Below, piece after piece: positions 1 to 8,084 of a stretch of DNA of 23,906 nt. Under the pieces are notes generated by a model. It was not told the DNA's origin and ran no database searches. It saw only the letters and a program-made list of their open reading frames with translations. This stretch comes from a virus. Within the stretch, counting starts at the first letter, position 1. Each line of letters begins with the position of its first letter. Both the position numbers and the translations under genes were made by a program. The stretch lies in IMG/VR virus record IMGVR_UViG_3300046836_000121, positions 1-23,906 of that record; one strand, 5' to 3'.

Positions 1-954
1 CACACGTTCGTAGCCCTCGACGAGGTGCAGTCACTCGTCGGCATCAACAAAGGTGTCCCCGCTTCGACGCTTCACATCGTCGGAAGTCTCTCCGGAACTG
101 GGGCGGCTATCATCCCGGTGGCCGATGTCGCGATTGGAACCGGCTGGGTCGCCCGTGGCGGCCCTGCATGGGGTGGTATCGCTGGTTCAGTTGCAGCAGC
201 GATGACAACAGACGATGGCGAAACCTCAATGGGTGTCATCAACACAGCCTCCTCGGGGACGAATCCACAGCAGTGCACCTTGAGTGGAACGATCGTTCCG
301 GGTGCTACGTACACGATCACATTCCGAGTTGCTTCTTTCTCGTCTATACCCCTCAGTGCCATCCTCGGATGCACCCTCGTGGATTCCGCTGGTAATGGGT
401 GGTCGAGTGATCCGACCAACACTGGTGAGTCTTATGACTCCGCCAACTCACCTGTAACCATCACGGCTATCAGTCCGACGTTCTACACAGTAACACGGAC
501 AGTTCGTTGTTCCGGTGCTCCCGGTCCCGTGATAACGGGCTCAACGCCCAATAGTATCCGACTGTTCGGCCAAGAGACGATCACTGGTCCGGCAGCTTGG
601 TACTTTGGAGTCACATCCCTTAGCATCGCACAGTCCGGTTCCTCGCTAGTACGGTGGGACTTGTCCTCCGGGACACAGTCGGGTGGTATCGACATCTTCG
701 GACGGATGGGCATCAACACGGGAAGCACGCTGCTCGCAGCAGAACTGACGGTCGTTGGCGACAATGCGGTCAATCCAGTCCTTAGCCTTTCCACTCCTGT
801 CGGCCAGTCGGCTGACATCGTCCGAATCAAGGACAGTACGGGAGCCGTTACAGCAGCAGTTACCTCACGGGCAGCTTGGGCCGGACACACTGACCTCGTT
901 ATGTACGAGGACGACGTTATCGGCTATGCGGACGACACCGTCTACTTCTACTAA
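1..954 (+). CDS. Tail fibre-like protein, 3' part (5' end outside window)
   Basis: The frame is open to the left edge, so the gene starts before the window; 317 codons before the stop are visible. The GTG at 25 has no SD and is probably internal. The visible part is rich in Ser, Thr and Gly and predicted beta-stranded. A stretch around nt 200-620 (TYTITFRV, a cysteine pair, AAWYFGVTSLSI) resembles a carbohydrate-binding-module-type beta sandwich. The C-terminal part (MGINT, AELTVVGD, VRIKDSTGAV) has the repeat style of tail fibre tips, where a short motif introduces each fibre segment. It is followed 9 nt later by two further small beta-rich genes, which fits a receptor-binding or tail module. 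Fibre function is inferred from composition and context; no catalytic motif is visible. Confidence 0.6.
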   Translation, partial: HTFVALDEVQSLVGINKGVPASTLHIVGSLSGTGAAIIPVADVAIGTGWVARGGPAWGGIAGSVAAAMTTDDGETSMGVINTASSGTNPQQCTLSGTIVPGATYTITFRVASFSSIPLSAILGCTLVDSAGNGWSSDPTNTGESYDSANSPVTITAISPTFYTVTRTVRCSGAPGPVITGSTPNSIRLFGQETITGPAAWYFGVTSLSIAQSGSSLVRWDLSSGTQSGGIDIFGRMGINTGSTLLAAELTVVGDNAVNPVLSLSTPVGQSADIVRIKDSTGAVTAAVTSRAAWAGHTDLVMYEDDVIGYADDTVYFY

Positions 955-963
955 GGAGACAAC

Positions 964-1329
964 ATGGCCTCTTTGAAAGACAAAGCGATCACACTGCTCG
1001 GCTCTGTGTCCGGTGTAGACATGAAGACAGCCGCTTCGACCGCCATCTTCACCGTCCCAGCAAACCGAACGCTCGTCATCACGCACGTCATCGTGCGGAA
1101 CAACACGGCGTCCCTCGCGGGTGGCACGAGTTACTCGGTAACTGGATTCCGGCAAGCCTTCAGTCTCAACGCGATCACGGCGACCACTACCAACTACATC
1201 CTGATCCAAGGCACCGACATCACCAGCTTCACTGTTCAGGCGGCCAGTACCGTCATCAACTGGACCGTCACAACCGGTGCGACGGCGGCTGGAACGGCGA
1301 CGATCGATATCTTCGGGTACCTCTACTAA
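964..1329 (+). CDS. Small beta-rich tail or decoration-type protein (121 aa)
   Basis: The ATG at 964 follows an AAGGAG SD. The product is 121 aa, Thr/Ala/Ser rich and predicted all-beta, with no signal peptide or membrane segment. It has the look of small phage proteins that decorate tails or heads (FTVPANRTLVITHVIVRNN, then two short hydrophobic strands and a terminal FGYLY). It lies between a fibre-like gene and a C1q-like gene. Its stop TAA shares its last A with the next gene's ATG (TAATG), so the two are translationally coupled. I do not recognise a named family; a structural role is inferred from position and composition only. Confidence 0.55.
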   Translation: MASLKDKAITLLGSVSGVDMKTAASTAIFTVPANRTLVITHVIVRNNTASLAGGTSYSVTGFRQAFSLNAITATTTNYILIQGTDITSFTVQAASTVINWTVTTGATAAGTATIDIFGYLY

Positions 1330-1835
1330 TGTTCCCGGTACTCGACTCTGATGGCAAGTTGCCAATCCGGTTCACTCGACGGATACCCTTCGGCACCTTC
1401 ATTCGAACAACGAACCAGAGTAGCGGTGGGGTGACGAGTGAGAACCTCATAACCTTCGATACCGATGTTTCGAAGAACATGATCGAGCATGGAGCCAGTA
1501 CTTCTGTGATCAAGGTCTTCGAGGCTGGTCTCTACTGGGGCAACATTCGTATAACGGTCAACGCCTCCGCGAGTAACAAGACCATCGAGTTGTACCCGAA
1601 GGTAAATGGTGTGATCGTAGCGAACGCGGCCGTGCATGAGTCTCTGCCGAATACAGGCGACCAGTTGATCAGTCGCGTCTACGTCGCGGTGTTAGCGGCA
1701 GGCGATACGATCGAGTGGGCATGGGTGAGTCGTGATGATGCCTCGATGATCATAGAAGCAAACGCAGCAGGCGTCAGCCCTACTTCACCCGCGTCTCCCT
1801 CCGCCGTCTTCAATCTCATGCGGGTCAGCCCGTAA
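1329..1835 (+). CDS. C1q/TNF-like jelly-roll virion protein (168 aa)
   Basis: It starts at the ATG overlapping the preceding stop by one base. Residues about 20-168 show the strand order of C1q/TNF-like trimeric jelly rolls seen at phage fibre tips: an FDTDVSKN region, then FEAGLYWGNIRITVNAS, a central ELYPKVNGVIVANAAV strand pair, VYVAVLAAGDTIEWAWVSRDD, and a closing FNLMRV strand. The AGLY...I and LAAGDTIE signatures are the usual recognisable elements. Such modules are typically homotrimeric and contact receptors or cap fibres. The assignment is by pattern, not search. It may be a tip or accessory module of the fibre system upstream. Confidence 0.55.
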   Translation: MFPVLDSDGKLPIRFTRRIPFGTFIRTTNQSSGGVTSENLITFDTDVSKNMIEHGASTSVIKVFEAGLYWGNIRITVNASASNKTIELYPKVNGVIVANAAVHESLPNTGDQLISRVYVAVLAAGDTIEWAWVSRDDASMIIEANAAGVSPTSPASPSAVFNLMRVSP

Positions 1836-1844
1836 GGAGTCATC

Positions 1845-2582
1845 ATGGACCCAGTAACTGCCATTCTCGCCGCCGCCTCCATCGCTGGGGCAATCCGGGG
1901 CGGGCAACGCAAGCACATCGACCCTGAGTGGCTCAGAGCCAACTACGGGGCGCACGCCGTGACGCAGGAGGCACAGGACCTGTTCGCACGCATGGTCAAC
2001 AGCCCACAGGGTCAGGCGATCCAGCGGCAGGCGTCGGAGACAGGCCAGCAGTTCGCGAACCAGACGCAGGGTCAGGCGGCTGCGGCCGGGCTCACTCCGA
2101 TGAGTGGGTCGGCATCCGGCACGGGCATCTTCGCTACCGGCGCTGGCGAGGGCGCGGCCAACACACTGAACACACAAGCCAAGGCGAATATATACGCCTC
2201 AGTTCTCCCGGTCGCACAGGACATCGTGAACGAGCGGAAGAACGCCTACATGCAGGACTTCTACAACAACGGTGCGCCGACGCAGGGCGCGCTCCAGTGG
2301 CAGAAGGTCGGCAACGCTGCGGGCATCGCGCTGTCTGCGGCGAAACCCGGCCAGAACTCGACGAGCGCGCCAGTCCAGAACGTCGGTGCAGCGGGCTCCA
2401 TCAGAAACTTCCAGCCCAAAGCTGTGTCACTCGGCCAGCCTGTGATCGGCGGCTCGATGGGTGGCTTCCGCCTCCCGCAGTACAATCCGCAGTACGGTTT
2501 CCTTCAGAAGTCCCGGCGTCTGATGGGCTCACTCGGGAACCGCTTCGTCACCGCTTTCACACCACAACCGCAGGGGGCCTAA
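1845..2582 (+). CDS. Probable internal virion / DNA-ejection protein (245 aa)
   Basis: The ATG at 1845 is preceded by AAGGAG. The N-terminus (MDPVTAILAAASIAGAIRGG) is a short hydrophobic or amphipathic segment. A helical Ala/Gln/Gly-rich body follows (residues about 30-130, SETGQQFANQTQGQAAAAGL) and then a low-complexity C-terminus ending FTPQPQGA. Size, N-terminus and composition resemble the smallest of the podovirus internal core proteins (gp14-like), which leave the particle and form the ejection conduit. It directly precedes three larger ejection-type genes, which supports that role. No enzyme motif is visible. A head-tail connector accessory protein is the main alternative. Confidence 0.5.
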   Translation: MDPVTAILAAASIAGAIRGGQRKHIDPEWLRANYGAHAVTQEAQDLFARMVNSPQGQAIQRQASETGQQFANQTQGQAAAAGLTPMSGSASGTGIFATGAGEGAANTLNTQAKANIYASVLPVAQDIVNERKNAYMQDFYNNGAPTQGALQWQKVGNAAGIALSAAKPGQNSTSAPVQNVGAAGSIRNFQPKAVSLGQPVIGGSMGGFRLPQYNPQYGFLQKSRRLMGSLGNRFVTAFTPQPQGA

Positions 2583-2583
2583 G

Positions 2584-3678
2584 ATGGGTGAACTCGCAAA
2601 GGACAGAGCCGCACGCTACGCGCGCGCGATGAACCCGGACTTCGCTCCCCGAAGTCTCAGGGGGACAATGACGAGTGCGGCCCCGGCTGACACGATCAAG
2701 CGTCCTCCGATGGGCTCTCCCGCCCCGGCCTCGGCTGTAGCGGCGGCTGGTGGTCCCGACCCTGTGCTCGACGCACCGGCAACGACCCCCGCAAACGCGG
2801 AGGACGCTGCGATGGTCGGTGAGAACGCTCCGGACTCGACGGTATCCTCACCAGCCGCTGACACGTCGCTAGCCGATCAGAACGCGACGGGTGACGCAGA
2901 CATCAATGCAACGTACGCTCGCATCAACCAACTCATGCTGGCCCAGCCCGACGTGGACTACGAGGGCAAGTACCGTCAGATTCTCGCGCAGGCGCAGAAG
3001 CAACCGGTCCCCCAAGCACCCGGCCGCGCACAGTCGTTCTTCGCGGCCCTCGGTTCGCCTGATCAGGCTCCCGGTCTTCTCGCGCAGGCGCACTCGGAAC
3101 AGCAGCGGGCAAGCGACGAGAAGTTCCAGAAGATCATGTCCCTGAAGGAGGCAATCCTCCATGGCGACATCCAGCAGCAGATCGCGAAGGGTGACTTCAA
3201 GAAGGCAATGGTTCAGAGCAGCGAGCTTGAGAAGCTCCATGCTCATCAGGAGCGGCAGGCTAGACAGGACGCTCTCACCACGTTCGGGAAGCAGCAGGAC
3301 ATCCTTCAGGGCAACCGGCTGGAACTCGCACATATCCACGAGGACGCAGCGACTGCCCGTGCCGAGAAGTTGATCCAGAATCGGAAGGACCTCGCGAACC
3401 TCTCATCCTCTGCAAAGAGCGGGCTCTCGCGTGCGTACGTCACCAGTTACACGTCGCTCATGGCGACCGGTATGTATACGGACGAGCAGGCGACGAAGAT
3501 GTCCGAGACGGCCGTCGATCAGGCGTACGAGATCATGAAGCTACATGGTGAGGGTGGTGGCAGCACCACCGGTTCGGTGAACCCGAACGAGGGCAAGACC
3601 CGCGTCAAGCGCAACGGCCAGATCGGCTGGGTCACGAAACCTCTACCCACTGACGTACTGGCTCCCCTCTCGAAATGA
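2584..3678 (+). CDS. Probable internal virion / ejection protein, helical (364 aa)
   Basis: The ATG at 2584 lies two bases after the preceding TAA, with a GGGGG-type SD inside the upstream gene's end. Residues 1-110 are Ala/Pro/Ser/Asp rich and probably disordered. Residues about 165-300 are strongly helical and charged (EQQRASDEKFQKIMSLKEA, LEKLHAHQERQARQD), with coiled-coil potential. The C-terminus is a short basic segment (TRVKRNGQIGWVTKPLP). The mixed disordered and helical architecture and the position between other ejection-type genes suggest an internal core protein. No known family was recognised. Confidence 0.45.
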   Translation: MGELAKDRAARYARAMNPDFAPRSLRGTMTSAAPADTIKRPPMGSPAPASAVAAAGGPDPVLDAPATTPANAEDAAMVGENAPDSTVSSPAADTSLADQNATGDADINATYARINQLMLAQPDVDYEGKYRQILAQAQKQPVPQAPGRAQSFFAALGSPDQAPGLLAQAHSEQQRASDEKFQKIMSLKEAILHGDIQQQIAKGDFKKAMVQSSELEKLHAHQERQARQDALTTFGKQQDILQGNRLELAHIHEDAATARAEKLIQNRKDLANLSSSAKSGLSRAYVTSYTSLMATGMYTDEQATKMSETAVDQAYEIMKLHGEGGGSTTGSVNPNEGKTRVKRNGQIGWVTKPLPTDVLAPLSK

Positions 3679-3686
3679 GGTAACAC

Positions 3687-6600
3687 ATGCCCACTCAAGA
3701 TGACTTCACTCCCGAAACCCCTGCGACCTCCGCACCCCCGGGGGATGACTTCGTAGCAGAGGACGACTTCACGCCTGAGCAGACGACCCCGACACTCGGG
3801 GACCGTGTTGTCGGTGCGGCGAAGGCCGCAGCGAAGCTGCCGGGCGCGTTGGTCCGAGGCGTCGTCGAGAGTGCGCTGTCGCCAATCAAGGCGGGGCATG
3901 AGTTCGGCCTCGCGTCCCAGCAGGGCAAGCAGATCGCCGCTCTCCGGGCGGACACGTCAGGCACCCCCGAGGAGCAGCAGGCCCGGAAGGACTACGCCGA
4001 TGCACTGGAGGGCGTCAAGAAGGAATCCCTGAAGCAGGGCGCGATCGCCACGGGTGAGGCGGCTGGCACGTACGGCACGCTTCCATTCGGTGGCGCGATC
4101 AAAGAGGGTGTCGAGGGTGCGGCTGCCAAGGTCCTCACACAGGGTGCACTCAAGTCTGTCGCTGGAAAGGCAGCCATGGGCGCGGCCGAGGGTGCAGTCT
4201 TCGGCGGTGCCTACGGTGCCGTGAAGGGCAGTGTCAGCGAGGGGACGCAGGCGGCACAGGAAGGAAAGGGCGCGGGCCAGATTTTCGGCTCGATCGTCCA
4301 TGGCGCGGCCGCTGAAGGTCTCGTCAACGCAGCCGGTGGTGCCCTCGTGGGCGGTGTGCTCACGGGTGCGATCGCCGGAGGCGCGAAGGTGCTCGGGCGG
4401 GAGACGGCGGCTCAAGCGGCCGCGAGGGCTGCGACGGCTGCGGCTGCTGTCGATGCGTTCGACAAGTCGTTCCATCCATCGTTCGTCGGTGAACGGTTCA
4501 GCGCGGACCTCGCACAGGCCGCGAAGGACAAGGTGCCGGACAGCGTGCTCGCGGCTCAGATCGTCGCCAAGCTGATGAACACCACACCCGAAGCTGCCGA
4601 CCCCGGCATCGTCGCGGTGATGGCTAAGAAGATCGCACAGTACCGAGAGATGTCGGCTGCGAACGTGATCGGGTCGAACTCCGGCCTCTATCCCGAGATC
4701 GCACTGCCCCCCGTGGCCGAAGGTGTGCCCCCAGTTGGAGCGCGCCTCCCGCTGTCCACGGACCTCGAACCGACCGGAGGTGTCCCGCCCCAAGCGATCG
4801 GCACTCCGTTGCCCCCGGACCAGACACCCTCGCCGTTCGCGGCAGGGCAGGCTGTCCCGCAGGCACCGCCCGAGGGCTTCGAGCCCGGGCTCGGTGCACC
4901 ATCCGCAATGGCCCAGCAGCCGCTGACCCCACAGGGCATCGAGCCGCAGCCTGAGACACAGCAACTCAACCAGCCTCCGGTGCTTTCACAGCCGGGGGGT
5001 GTGCAGCCCGGGCCTCCCAGCGAACCACAACCACTGGAACCGGCTCCTCGTCCGATGCCTGCTCCCACACAGCCGCCCAACGCGAAGATCACGGAGGGTG
5101 TGCCGTTCACAGAGGTGCAGCCCGGCCTCCCGACGCGGCAGGGTGCGACGACGACCACGCAGAAGGTGGCGAAGTACCACGCGCCCGGTGCAGCAGAGGC
5201 CAACGAGAAGACCGCAGCAGATGCCTCATTCGCCATGCAGTCCCTCGGCCAGCCCACCGGCACGCCGAACTGGAACTCTCTCGGCGACGTGGTCTATCGC
5301 ACGAGTGTGGCTGACCCGGAGCTTCACGGCAAGGGCACAGTCGAACTGAACTACATCGAGAACGTCGGCGACGAGAAGGGTGCAGGGGCCGCTGTCCTGA
5401 AGAAGCTAACTAAGGTCGCAGATGACCATCAGGTCCCGATGTCCCTGAGTGCACTCCCACTCCCGCGAGGGAACGGCAAGGGTCGCATCCCGCTCGACAA
5501 GCTGATCGAGTTCTACAAGAACCATGGCTTCACGATCGTGGACGAGGGTGACGGCTGGGCGGAGATGCGGCGTGAGCCAGTCCCGCTCGCGAAGCCCACA
5601 CCCGAGGTGGTGTCGGCACTGAAGGAGCAGGGTGAGGGAGTTGCGGACCGCATCAATGGTCTGACTGACGACCGCGCCCGGATCGCGGCTGGCAACGTGA
5701 CTGAGGGCAAGCCCCTCATCCCGCAGAAGGCTACGCTGTTCACACGGCTCGACGAGCACCTCGGTGCCATCGAAGACGCGGCGAAGCAGCGGCTCATGGC
5801 TCGGCGCATCGAGGCAGCACTCAACCCAGAGATGCACGCAGGTATCAATCCCAACGGGACCAACGCACGTGATCTCGCGATCATGGCGGCGGCGAAGATG
5901 TTCCGACTGGGCCTGCGCTCGACACAGAAGATCACGGACGCCCTCGTCGCGGCACACGGCGACTGGGTCAAGCCGCTGGTGAAGAAGGCAATCGAGCAGG
6001 GCAAGGCGCTTCTCCTGAAACTCGTGGCGAACGACCGTCCCACAGTGAAACAGATCACCGCGATCAAGGCCATGTTCGAGTCCGGCAAGATCGGCAAGGA
6101 CTGGTATGACAAGACGTGGGGCTGGCTGAACGAGCACTTCGGCGACGATGCCGAGATGGTCGCGCGCTTCATCAGTGCCACCTCCCTTGGCAACACGACC
6201 GACGCCAACGCCACACAGATGATGAAGGCGTACGGCCAGTGGAAACTGGGCCTGCCCTTCGAAGGGCACCTGAACGATGTCCACGTGAACGCTCTGTACA
6301 AGGCGGTCCGGGGAGAGGTCTTCGGCGACGGCAAGGCACAGGGCTTCCTCGGTGCACTCACAGGTGACCCGAACGCCGTGGCTCTTGACCGTCACGTCAT
6401 GCGCGTGCTCGGCTTCAAGGACGCGGGCAAGGCTACAGGCAAGGCGGCACTGTCGAACTCGACGTACAAGCTGTACTCGCACATCATCACGGACCTCGCA
6501 CAGGAGGCTGGTGTCACACCCCGCCAGTATCAGGCGGCTCTGTGGGTCGGCAAGAAGATTGCCGACGAACAGGTCGCAGACCATACAGGCGTCGCCACTC

Positions 6601-8075
6601 GTGGCGGATCGTTCCGCCCAATGGAGGACCTGCTCAAGGCTCGTCTGAACGGCCTAACTCCCTCGGAGTGGGTCGAGCAGAACAAGGTCAACCTCCAAGG
6701 CATCCGGAACGCCACCGAGGGCGTGGCCAGGGCGCGTGCAGACGGTGGCTACTCGTTCAACCCAACTGACTTCTCGAAGCACGACAGACCCGGCTACATC
6801 GTGACGCTCGACCACAAGGTCGTACCGGTCGGCGAGGCGTCGGGGATGAAGGTGATCGAGCACGCCAAGCGATACCGTGACCTCACAGACAAGTACCATG
6901 GCACCTTCACAGGACTGTTCCAGCCTGCGGGGCTCGGGGAGAACCAGACCGAGATGCACATGGACTTCAACATCCATCTGCCAGACCATCCGGGCAACGA
7001 GGACTTCGCAAAGAAGCTCGGCCTTGAGGGTCGCCAGTACCAAGTCGGCCACATCGACGCCAACGGCCAGTACCGCGACATCGCCACCGGCTACGACCCA
7101 GCGACACACGGGCCGCAGTTCACACAGCGGAAGATCGCGGAGGTTGACGCGCAGCTTCAAGCGATGGGGTACCCGACCAAGGATGACCCATCGAGCTACT
7201 CCAAGTTCCTCCCGGCGACGCAGTCTGCGAACGGGAAGTTCCAGTTCGATCCCGAGGTCCATCAGTACGCCATCGACAACCCGGCCTTCGCCCTCAGCAA
7301 GTACGCCGAGGTCGCGAAGCAGACGCCGGAGCAACTGAAGGAACTGATTAACTCGGGTCAGTTCAAGCCCATGACTGACGCAGGCGTGGCTGGAGCGGTG
7401 TTCGTCGGTAAGGACGGCATCATCCACCAGTACATCGATCCGGTCGCCCCGTCGTACAACACGACACAGGTGTTCGGTTCTCTGCGTGGGAAGAACATGC
7501 CCGCCATGTTGGAGAAGCTGAAGGGATTGGACATCCTTCGGGGTCACGATGTGGTCGAACAGTATCGCAGCCAAGCGGGCTTCGTCGCCATTGGTCCTCG
7601 TGGGAAACCCGCAGGGCCGGAGTCAGCGAAGTGGGTCTCGAAGATGCTACAGATCGGGGGCAAGGTTGTGCCTCCTTCGGTTCTTCGGAACAACTCGAAC
7701 AACAACTTCATGAACAGCTACTGGCTGTCCCCAGAAGGACGACTGATCGAGTCTCCTATGACCCATGCCGGACACGTTCGTGCGATGAAAGTCCCGGCTG
7801 TCCCCGGTTATGCTGGGACAGACGGGAGTGCGGGTGCTCAGGTCCAGACCCTCTTGAACATGGGCTTCGTCCGTGTGCAGGCGGCTGGCAAGCAGATTGG
7901 TTTCGATGCAGCGGCGGAACTCACCCCGACGCAGCGAGGGATCATCCGCGCAGCCACCGCTGACAAAGAGTTCTGGGCGGGTCAGGTGAACGACCAGAAG
8001 GGTCGGATGGTTCACTGGTTCAGCACCAACGACGGCGGCATCCACCGCTATCTCACAGCAACATCACCAGAGTAG
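3687..8075 (+). CDS. Giant internal virion/ejection protein with GNAT-like and all-alpha polyvalent-type domains (1462 aa)
   Basis: The ATG at 3687 follows a GAGGT SD. The N-terminal ~260 residues are Gly/Ala-rich amphipathic segments (GAAEGAVFGGAYGAVKG and similar), like the membrane-active regions of ejected proteins. Residues about 335-480 form a Pro/Gln-rich linker. Residues about 556-630 match the core of a GNAT acetyltransferase: YIENV strand, KGAGAAVLKKL acetyl-CoA-loop pattern, then LIEFYKNHGF and a closing strand. Residues about 805-960 (WYDKTWGWLNEHFGDD, SATSLGNTTDANATQMM, DRHVMRVLGF) resemble an all-alpha domain found in phage polyvalent proteins. The C-terminal ~500 residues are unassigned and end in a beta-rich part. 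Multi-domain proteins of this kind are packaged and injected with DNA. Whether the GNAT-like part is active is unknown. Confidence 0.6.
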   Translation: MPTQDDFTPETPATSAPPGDDFVAEDDFTPEQTTPTLGDRVVGAAKAAAKLPGALVRGVVESALSPIKAGHEFGLASQQGKQIAALRADTSGTPEEQQARKDYADALEGVKKESLKQGAIATGEAAGTYGTLPFGGAIKEGVEGAAAKVLTQGALKSVAGKAAMGAAEGAVFGGAYGAVKGSVSEGTQAAQEGKGAGQIFGSIVHGAAAEGLVNAAGGALVGGVLTGAIAGGAKVLGRETAAQAAARAATAAAAVDAFDKSFHPSFVGERFSADLAQAAKDKVPDSVLAAQIVAKLMNTTPEAADPGIVAVMAKKIAQYREMSAANVIGSNSGLYPEIALPPVAEGVPPVGARLPLSTDLEPTGGVPPQAIGTPLPPDQTPSPFAAGQAVPQAPPEGFEPGLGAPSAMAQQPLTPQGIEPQPETQQLNQPPVLSQPGGVQPGPPSEPQPLEPAPRPMPAPTQPPNAKITEGVPFTEVQPGLPTRQGATTTTQKVAKYHAPGAAEANEKTAADASFAMQSLGQPTGTPNWNSLGDVVYRTSVADPELHGKGTVELNYIENVGDEKGAGAAVLKKLTKVADDHQVPMSLSALPLPRGNGKGRIPLDKLIEFYKNHGFTIVDEGDGWAEMRREPVPLAKPTPEVVSALKEQGEGVADRINGLTDDRARIAAGNVTEGKPLIPQKATLFTRLDEHLGAIEDAAKQRLMARRIEAALNPEMHAGINPNGTNARDLAIMAAAKMFRLGLRSTQKITDALVAAHGDWVKPLVKKAIEQGKALLLKLVANDRPTVKQITAIKAMFESGKIGKDWYDKTWGWLNEHFGDDAEMVARFISATSLGNTTDANATQMMKAYGQWKLGLPFEGHLNDVHVNALYKAVRGEVFGDGKAQGFLGALTGDPNAVALDRHVMRVLGFKDAGKATGKAALSNSTYKLYSHIITDLAQEAGVTPRQYQAALWVGKKIADEQVADHTGVATRGGSFRPMEDLLKARLNGLTPSEWVEQNKVNLQGIRNATEGVARARADGGYSFNPTDFSKHDRPGYIVTLDHKVVPVGEASGMKVIEHAKRYRDLTDKYHGTFTGLFQPAGLGENQTEMHMDFNIHLPDHPGNEDFAKKLGLEGRQYQVGHIDANGQYRDIATGYDPATHGPQFTQRKIAEVDAQLQAMGYPTKDDPSSYSKFLPATQSANGKFQFDPEVHQYAIDNPAFALSKYAEVAKQTPEQLKELINSGQFKPMTDAGVAGAVFVGKDGIIHQYIDPVAPSYNTTQVFGSLRGKNMPAMLEKLKGLDILRGHDVVEQYRSQAGFVAIGPRGKPAGPESAKWVSKMLQIGGKVVPPSVLRNNSNNNFMNSYWLSPEGRLIESPMTHAGHVRAMKVPAVPGYAGTDGSAGAQVQTLLNMGFVRVQAAGKQIGFDAAAELTPTQRGIIRAATADKEFWAGQVNDQKGRMVHWFSTNDGGIHRYLTATSPE

Positions 8076-8084
8076 GAGGCCACA

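Noticed and set aside
4880-4893. Perfect 14-bp palindrome CGAGCCCGGGCTCG
   Set aside because: It falls in the Pro/Gly-rich coding linker of the 1462-aa gene, where GC-rich codons make such palindromes likely by chance.
5406-6584. Long antisense open frame (392 codons), and a similar one at 3957-4964
   Set aside because: Composition is Arg/Leu/Val/Cys biased as in mirror frames of high-GC genes, and both lie opposite a clearly coding gene with domain motifs.
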